36,656 bases of DNA from Nitriliruptoraceae bacterium. GTDB taxonomy: Bacteria > Actinomycetota > Nitriliruptoria > Nitriliruptorales > Nitriliruptoraceae. The notes under the pieces are model-generated. The model saw only the letters and a list, made by a program, of their open reading frames with translations, ran no database searches and had not been told where the DNA came from. Shown in pieces: positions 33,375 to 36,656 of the stretch (within the stretch, counting starts at the first letter, position 1; each line of letters begins with the position of its first letter). The stretch is taken from the NCBI GenBank assembly GCA_003563915.1, contig PWTE01000347.1:1-36656 (forward strand), in the 5' to 3' direction. A program made the position numbers and the translations under genes.

Positions 33375-34871
33375 TCAGAACTCGACGCCCTGAGCCAGTG
33401 GGAGCTCGTCGGAGTGGTTGATCGTCGTGGTGGCACGACGCATGTAGGCCTTCCAGGCGTCCGAACCGGTCTCGCGGCCCCCGCCGGTGGCCTTCTCGCC
33501 GCCGAAGGCGCCGCCCACCTCGGCGCCGGACGGACCCACGTTGACGTTGACGATGCCGCAGTCGCTGCCGAGCGGCCCGGTGAACCGGCCGGCTTCCCGC
33601 ACGTCGCGCGTGAAGATGGAGGAGGACAGTCCCTGCGGGACGTCGTTGTGCAGGGTGATCGCCTCGTCCAGGTCGCTGTAGGTCAGGACCCACAGCAGGG
33701 GAGCGAAGGTCTCCTCGCGCACCAGGTCGGTCTGGGCCGGCATCGTCGCGAGTGCCGGGCCGACGTAGCAGCCGCCCGGGCCCACGTCGCGCCGGTCCCC
33801 GCCGGTGACGAGCTTGCCGCCTTCGGTGCTCGCTCGGTCGATCGCGTCGCGCATGGCGGCGTAGGCACCCTCATCGATCAGCGGTCCGACGTGGACGTCG
33901 TCGCGACGCCAGGGGTTGTCGACCACCAGCTGGTCGTACGCGGCGGCGATGCGGTCGGTCAGCTCGTCGGCGACGCTGGTGTGGGCGATGATCCGGCGCA
34001 GGGTCGTGCAGCGTTGGCCGGCCGTGCCCGCGGCGGCGAACACGATGCCACGGACGGCGAGGTCGAGGTCCGCGGACGGGGTGACGATCGCCGCGTTGTT
34101 GCCGCCGAGTTCGAGCAACGTGCGACCGAAGCGGCGTTGTACGCGAGGGCCGACCTCCGTTCCCATGCGGGTGGAGCCGGTCGCGGACACCAACCGGATC
34201 CGGTCGTCGTCCAACAGCGGCGCGGCGTCGTCCGGTTGTGTCGTCAGTACCAGTTGGTGCACGTTGGGGTGGCCGGCCTCGCTCAGCGCCTGCGACAGCA
34301 AGGCTGCGCACCCCAGCGAGGTCAACGGTGTGCGCTCGGACGGCTTCCACACGATGGTGTCGCCGCAGACGAGCGCGATCGCGACGTTCCAGGACCACAC
34401 CGCCGCGGGGAAGTTGAACGCACTGATCACCGCGATCGGCCCCAGTGGGTGCCAGGACTCCAGCAGCTGGTGGCCGGGTCGCTCCGACGGGAAGGTGTGG
34501 CCGCCGACCTGGCGCGAGAGCCCGACGGCCAGGTCGCAGACGTCGATCATCTCCTGGACCTCGCCGCGGGCCTCGCTCGCGATCTTGCCGACCTCCAGGG
34601 TGATCAGGTCGGCCAGCGTGTCCTTGTGCTCACGGAGCAGCTCCCCGAGTCGTCGGACCACCTGGCCGCGCTCGGGGGCGGGGATCGCAGCCCAGGCCGG
34701 CCAGGCGTCCGTGGCGCGGTCGATGGTGGCGACGACATCGTCACGGGCGTGCACGGGCACCGCCACCAGCTCCTCACCGGTCAGGGGCGTCGGAACCGTG
34801 CGTCCGCCGTCGGCAAGCTCGATCCCCAGCCGTCCGAGGGCGTCCTGTGCTGCACGTGCGAACTCGGTCAT
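33375..34871 (-). CDS. amaB: ALDH7-type aldehyde dehydrogenase (probable L-piperidine-6-carboxylate / 2-aminoadipate semialdehyde dehydrogenase)
   Basis: NAD-dependent aldehyde dehydrogenase of 498 residues, antiquitin (ALDH7) type. Catalytic Cys288 is in AGQRCTTLRR and Glu254 in LLELGGNNAAI. SAFNFPAAVWSWN and the ending FGGEKATGGGRETGSDAWKAYMRRATTTINHSDELPLAQGVEF are characteristic of the ALDH7 group, which oxidises 2-aminoadipate 6-semialdehyde in lysine breakdown. ATG has AAGGAGG before it. No other lysine-degradation genes are nearby. A role in oxidising another semialdehyde, for example from ectoine breakdown, cannot be excluded, but it is 12 kb away on the other side of unrelated genes. 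Confidence 0.88.
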   Translation of the reverse strand: MTEFARAAQDALGRLGIELADGGRTVPTPLTGEELVAVPVHARDDVVATIDRATDAWPAWAAIPAPERGQVVRRLGELLREHKDTLADLITLEVGKIASEARGEVQEMIDVCDLAVGLSRQVGGHTFPSERPGHQLLESWHPLGPIAVISAFNFPAAVWSWNVAIALVCGDTIVWKPSERTPLTSLGCAALLSQALSEAGHPNVHQLVLTTQPDDAAPLLDDDRIRLVSATGSTRMGTEVGPRVQRRFGRTLLELGGNNAAIVTPSADLDLAVRGIVFAAAGTAGQRCTTLRRIIAHTSVADELTDRIAAAYDQLVVDNPWRRDDVHVGPLIDEGAYAAMRDAIDRASTEGGKLVTGGDRRDVGPGGCYVGPALATMPAQTDLVREETFAPLLWVLTYSDLDEAITLHNDVPQGLSSSIFTRDVREAGRFTGPLGSDCGIVNVNVGPSGAEVGGAFGGEKATGGGRETGSDAWKAYMRRATTTINHSDELPLAQGVEF

Positions 34872-34976
34872 CGCGGGCCTCCTTGGGCTTCGCTCTCCGC
34901 CCGACCATGATGCCAGCGGGGTGGCAGGCTGGCCCCACTCGTCGCGCTCAGCGCCCGCCGAGAGCCCCCGGCGTGG

Positions 34977-35477
34977 TCAGCCGAGACGGTGGAAGCCGCG
35001 CCCCTGGTGGACCAGCGGACGCTGCTGTTCGTCGACGGCGACGGCCGTCACGGTCCCGAGAACCACGGCATGGTCGCCGACCTCGATGTCGGTGAGGTGC
35101 TCGCAGGCGAAGTTCGCGAGCGCTCCCTCGGGTGTCGGCAACCCTTCCCACCACTGCCACGCGGTGTCGGCGAACCGGTCCACGCCGGATCGCGCGAAAC
35201 GCGATGCGAGCCCCGCTTGGTCCTCGGCGAGCAGGTGGATCGCGAAGCGTCCCTGCGCTCTCAGTGCCGGCAACGTGCGGGTGGTCAGCGCCAGGTCGCA
35301 GCTCAGGGTCGGCGGCTCGACCGAGTGGGAGGCGACGCTCGACACCGTCAGGCCGACCGGCTCGTCCGCCACGGCTGTCGTCACGATCGCGACGCCGGCG
35401 GCGTGGTGGCTGATCGCGTCGCGGTAGGTCGACGGGGACACCGTCGTCAGCGTCAGGGACGTCGAGGTGGTGCTCAT
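34977..35477 (-). CDS. Flavin reductase family protein
   Basis: A 166-residue split-barrel flavin reductase (HpaC/ActVB-like). Family stretches include YRDAISHHAAGVAIVTTAVADEPVGLTVSSVASHSVEPPTLSCDLALTTRTLPALRAQGRFAIHLLAEDQAGLASRFA, and near the end the DHAVVLGTVTAVAVDEQQRPLVHQGRGFHRL strand. It makes reduced FMN or FAD, usually for a partner monooxygenase. Its ATG overlaps the permease stop as ATGA, placing it in the binding-protein/permease operon. No monooxygenase is seen within the window; it could lie beyond the edge. Confidence 0.9.
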   Translation of the reverse strand: MSTTSTSLTLTTVSPSTYRDAISHHAAGVAIVTTAVADEPVGLTVSSVASHSVEPPTLSCDLALTTRTLPALRAQGRFAIHLLAEDQAGLASRFARSGVDRFADTAWQWWEGLPTPEGALANFACEHLTDIEVGDHAVVLGTVTAVAVDEQQRPLVHQGRGFHRLG

Positions 35478-36316
35478 CGGCGCCCCGCGACGGTCGTGAT
35501 CGGCGCGTCCGCGACGTCCTGCACGTCCGGGCTGTCCAGCGGTCGCCGGCGGCGCCGGCGCGTCTGTGCGGCCAGTCGTTGCGCGAGGCTGTCCAGCACG
35601 AACCCGACCGCGCCGATCAGGACGACCAGGCCCATCAGCTCGTCGTAGCGCAGACGGTCGCGCGCATCCAGGATCGCGTACCCCAGGCCGGAGTCGACCC
35701 CCAGCATCTCGGCCGGGACGATGACGATCCACGCGGTCCCGAGGGCGACGCGCAGGCCCGTGGCGAGGTGCGCGCGGATACCCGGGATGACGATGGTGCG
35801 CAGCTGCTCCGTGCGGGTCGCGCCGAGGCTCGCGGCCACGCGCAGCCACCCCGTATCGAGCGCGTGCACCCCCGCGGCCGCGTTCAGCAGGATCGGCCAG
35901 ACCGCGGCGACCGCCACCAGGAACACGACCGGTGCGTCGCCGACGCCGAGCAGGACGATCGCGATGGGTGTCCAGGCCAGAGGCGACACCATGCGGAGGA
36001 ACTGGAACAGCGACCCGGTCGTCTGCGCGAGCCGTTCCGACCGGCCGACGGCCACCCCCAACGGGATGCCGATGACCGCGGCGATCGCGAGCCCGGCCAG
36101 CAACCGCTCGACGGTGACGACCAGGTGGCGGACGCCGGCCCCGCTGGCGAACAGCTCGAGCAGCGCAGGGACCGCCGCGGTCGGGGTGAACCGGGCCAGC
36201 ATCGTCCCGGGTGTGGCCAGGACGTCGGTCACCAGCCACCACAGCACGACGGCCAGGGCCAGGCCCGTCAGGCTGCGGCGGACACGGGTCACGCGGCCAC
36301 GGGTTCGGTCAGACAT
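35474..36316 (-). CDS. ABC transporter permease (nitrate/sulfonate/taurine-type)
   Basis: Inner-membrane permease of 280 residues, SsuC/TauC/NrtB-like. Helices are visible at LTGLALAVVLWWLVTDVLA, LLAGLAIAAVIGIPLGVAVG and LGVGDAPVVFLVAVAAVWPILLNAAAGVHAL. The ATPase-contact loop is LRVAASLGATRTEQLRTIVIPGIRAHLATGLRVALGTAWIVIVPAEML. It overlaps the binding-protein gene by 8 nt upstream and the flavin reductase by 4 nt downstream. The substrate cannot be set from the permease; the flavin reductase suggests an organosulphur or other compound that is later oxidised by a flavin-dependent enzyme. Confidence 0.9.
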   Translation of the reverse strand: MSDRTRGRVTRVRRSLTGLALAVVLWWLVTDVLATPGTMLARFTPTAAVPALLELFASGAGVRHLVVTVERLLAGLAIAAVIGIPLGVAVGRSERLAQTTGSLFQFLRMVSPLAWTPIAIVLLGVGDAPVVFLVAVAAVWPILLNAAAGVHALDTGWLRVAASLGATRTEQLRTIVIPGIRAHLATGLRVALGTAWIVIVPAEMLGVDSGLGYAILDARDRLRYDELMGLVVLIGAVGFVLDSLAQRLAAQTRRRRRRPLDSPDVQDVADAPITTVAGRR

Positions 36317-36656
36317 CGATCGTCTCCGTGCGGGTCAGGTCGGCCGGCAGCCCGAAGACCTCCGGGCCCCCGACGGTGTCGATCGCGGCGCGGACGAAGC
36401 GCTCCTCGACGAGCTCGGCGTGCACCGCCTCGGGCGCGAGGGCGTCCAGGAAGCGCCGGTCGCCATCCACCTCGGTGGCCTGCATCCGGCGGACCAGCTC
36501 CTCGGTGTAGGACGGGAACGGGAAGGGCTGGAACCCGATGCGGCGCGTGTCCCAGTCGGGGTGCTGGATCGCGCCGGTCGGGACGTACTCGTCGTGGTCG
36601 TAGTGGGTCAGGGCCCGGGCGATGGCCGGCTCCGGCTGCGGCAGGTACCCCTCACC
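36309..36656 (-). CDS. ABC transporter substrate-binding protein, C-terminal part (cut by the window edge)
   Basis: The last 115 codons of a gene whose start lies beyond the window. The readable end includes ARALTHYDHDEYVPTGAIQHPDWDTRRIGFQPFPFP, then SYTEELVRRMQATEVDGDRRFLDALAPEAVHAELVEERFVRAAI and DTVGGPEVFGLPADL. This resembles the C-terminal lobe of CmpA/NrtA-like binding proteins, which are often paired with permeases of the next gene's type. The stop (36309-36311) lies inside the permease start, overlapping by 8 nt. Nitrate, sulfonate or another anion are possible ligands. Confidence 0.75.
   Translation of the reverse strand, partial: GEGYLPQPEPAIARALTHYDHDEYVPTGAIQHPDWDTRRIGFQPFPFPSYTEELVRRMQATEVDGDRRFLDALAPEAVHAELVEERFVRAAIDTVGGPEVFGLPADLTRTETIDV

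Noticed and set aside
33375-34871. ALDH7 gene as the missing aldehyde dehydrogenase (DoeC) of the ectoine pathway
   Set aside because: The motifs point to the 2-aminoadipate semialdehyde group, and it is 12 kb from the locus with unrelated genes between, so there is no contextual support.
32154-34910. Long plus-strand open frame across tlpA, flavodoxin and ALDH genes
   Set aside because: It is antisense to three well-supported genes, has no family match, and its composition is that of a reverse-frame shadow.
1-36656. tRNA or rRNA genes, CRISPR arrays, insertion sequences, integrases, toxin-antitoxin or defence genes
   Set aside because: I looked for repeats with regular spacers, transposase or integrase motifs and tRNA-like cloverleaves by eye and found none that I could support. 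A tool-based scan could still find a small RNA.

Overview
The window is about 36.7 kb of very GC-rich, densely coding chromosome. It looks like a deep-branching, probably salt-adapted actinobacterium, perhaps of the Nitriliruptoria/Euzebya kind. That placement is an inference. It rests on the high-GC codon use, the order MBL-type C-terminus, rph, rdgB, frequent ATGA stop/start overlaps, a LigA-like actinobacterial membrane protein, and a full locus for taking up and breaking down the compatible solute ectoine. No rRNA, tRNA, CRISPR array, transposase or phage gene was recognised.

Layout. 1-5.6 kb: the end of a housekeeping operon (rph, rdgB), a small minus-strand protein whose Shine-Dalgarno points to a non-standard start, a decayed ABC exporter carrying two internal deletions, a PPOX-fold protein, a cysteine-repeat lipoprotein interrupted by an in-frame TGA, and a homocysteine S-methyltransferase. 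5.65-8.3 kb: a minus-strand operon of three coupled genes (aldo/keto reductase, serine hydrolase, SDR epimerase). 8.4-11.1 kb: osmC followed by the threonine-to-glycine pair tdh-kbl.

11.2-21.6 kb is the most interesting part, a divergent ectoine/hydroxyectoine utilisation locus. Leftward run an FCD-type GntR regulator, a cystathionine gamma-synthase-family PLP enzyme, a EutC-like cyclodeaminase and a EutB-like dehydratase. Rightward run ehuB, ehuC, ehuD, ehuA, the ectoine hydrolase doeA/eutD, and an M20 deacetylase. The M20 enzyme stands where the unrelated DoeB/EutE deacetylase is usually found. EutA, DoeC, DoeD and the MocR-type regulator EnuR are not in the window. The spacer between the two arms holds a nested palindrome touching the -35 box of a good promoter, then a leader of about 300 nt with two strong hairpins. 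Together these suggest ectoine import by EhuBCDA, ring opening by DoeA, deacetylation by the M20 enzyme, and onward processing of diaminobutyrate or its hydroxy form by the PLP enzymes and EutC, all under a local repressor.

21.6-26.8 kb: a deletion-bearing MTA/SAH-nucleosidase-like gene coupled to an HSL-type esterase, then a molybdate operon (HTH/PBP-like regulator, modA, modB, modC) in which every junction is a 4-nt overlap. 26.9-30.9 kb: transaldolase, a two-TM membrane protein, a perfect 19-bp terminator, and a membrane-bound GGDEF-EAL protein. 30.9-36.7 kb, all minus strand: ccdA with a TlpA/ResA lipoprotein, a flavodoxin-family oxidoreductase, an ALDH7-type semialdehyde dehydrogenase, and an operon of a substrate-binding protein (cut by the window edge), an ABC permease and a flavin reductase.
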